NCBI GenBank assembly: GCA_002323775.1 | Contig: DCPV01000226.1 | Span: forward strand, 1 to 5,339 | DNA length: 5,339 nt | Direction of reading: 5' to 3' | Source: Firmicutes bacterium UBA1535 | GTDB taxonomy: Bacteria; Bacillota; Clostridia; Tissierellales; Sedimentibacteraceae | Shown: in pieces, positions 5,242-5,339 of the stretch | Layout: each line of letters opens with the position of its first letter | Numbering within the stretch: the stretch's first letter is position 1 | Position numbers and translations under genes: made by a program | The notes under the pieces: generated by a model | The model's input: only the letters and a program-made list of their open reading frames with translations | What the model was told of the DNA's origin: nothing | Database searches by the model: none

Positions 5242-5270
5242 TTGTAAATTTTAAGAAATAGTGTTAAAAT
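5242..5270 (+). promoter_or_regulatory. Probable dnaE promoter with extended -10
   Basis: TTGTAA (5242-5247) and TAAAAT (5265-5270) are 17 nt apart, and TG sits one base before the -10 hexamer (5262-5263), forming an extended -10 element. Transcription would start near 5277, giving a leader of about 15 nt that consists almost only of the AGGAG ribosome site (5281-5285), 6 nt before the ATG. Confidence 0.6.
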
Positions 5271-5291
5271 ATCTTTTAAGAGGAGACTACT

Positions 5292-5339
5292 ATGGATAAT
5301 AAAAACTTTACTCATTTACATGTACATACTGAATACAGT
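5292..5339 (+). CDS. dnaE: DNA polymerase III alpha subunit, N-terminal fragment
   Basis: Only the first 16 codons are in the window. They read MDNKNF followed by THLHVHTEYS, the hallmark start of the PHP domain of bacterial DnaE replicative polymerases (first metal-binding motif HxH). PolC of Firmicutes carries its PHP domain internally, so its N terminus would not look like this; the fragment is therefore DnaE rather than PolC. The protein acts in the replisome in the cytoplasm, and in Firmicutes it works alongside PolC. AGGAG is 6 nt upstream of the ATG and the promoter at 5242-5270 is directly in front. The gene continues off the right edge. Confidence 0.88.
   Translation, partial: MDNKNFTHLHVHTEYS

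Larger units (their letters stand above)
4975..5291. other. Divergent intergenic region between the DUF3243-like gene and dnaE
   Basis: No coding frame of note. It holds a plus-strand-biased hairpin (5050-5076) followed by a T-tract, a short inverted repeat TAATATA-4-TATATTA (5164-5181), a GAATA-4-TATTC repeat (5206-5219), and the dnaE promoter and ribosome site. The rest is AT-rich with no recognised riboswitch. Confidence 0.6.

Noticed and set aside
1..5339. CRISPR array, tRNA or rRNA genes
   Set aside because: No regularly spaced repeats and no tRNA T-loop or cloverleaf patterns were seen on either strand.

Overview
This window looks like chromosome from a low-G+C Gram-positive anaerobe of the Clostridia. 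The base composition is strongly AT-rich (about 30% G+C by eye), Shine-Dalgarno sites are strong (GGAGG, AAAGGAG, AGGAG), and the promoters are of the classic housekeeping type. The mix of families also fits: a DUF2935 ferritin-like protein, an Ldh_2-family dehydrogenase, a DUF3243-like small protein and DnaE. Genus or species cannot be named from this alone. I see no mobile element, CRISPR array, tRNA or rRNA.

Layout. (1) 2-697, plus strand: the 3' end of a gene entering from the left. Its visible start resembles the C-terminal half of a class I SAM methyltransferase fold, followed by a helical, Lys/Glu-rich tail, and it ends at a strong intrinsic terminator (724-771). (2) 821-1888, minus strand: a family 2 glycosyltransferase with C-terminal TPR-like repeats. 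It is transcribed from an exact TTGACA-N17-TATAAT promoter (2045-2073) through a leader of about 150 nt. That leader holds a possible 30-codon ORF and a terminator-like hairpin. (3) 2074-2394: a gene-free stretch with an imperfect direct repeat, a sigma-B-like GGGTAT element, an 11-bp inverted repeat and a two-way terminator. (4) 3408-4505 and 2395-3288, minus strand: an Ldh_2-family NAD(P)-dependent 2-hydroxyacid dehydrogenase, then a DUF2935 protein. No terminator is visible in the 119-nt gap, so they may share a transcript ending at 2286-2324. (5) 4723-4974, minus strand: a DUF3243-like 83-residue protein with its own terminator. (6) 5292-end, plus strand: the first 16 codons of dnaE, with an extended -10 promoter. 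The 317-bp gap before it contains a plus-strand-biased hairpin.

Most of the window is ordinary chromosomal content. The parts most worth a second look are the glycosyltransferase leader (ideal promoter, small ORF, attenuator-like hairpin and SD inside the ORF), the 14-bp palindrome in the spacer of the probable dehydrogenase promoter, whose half-site recurs upstream of the DUF2935 gene, and the repeat-rich segment at 2160-2334. Three starts were moved inward from the longest open frame because the Shine-Dalgarno sequence lies inside that longer frame or because the frame simply continues off the window.
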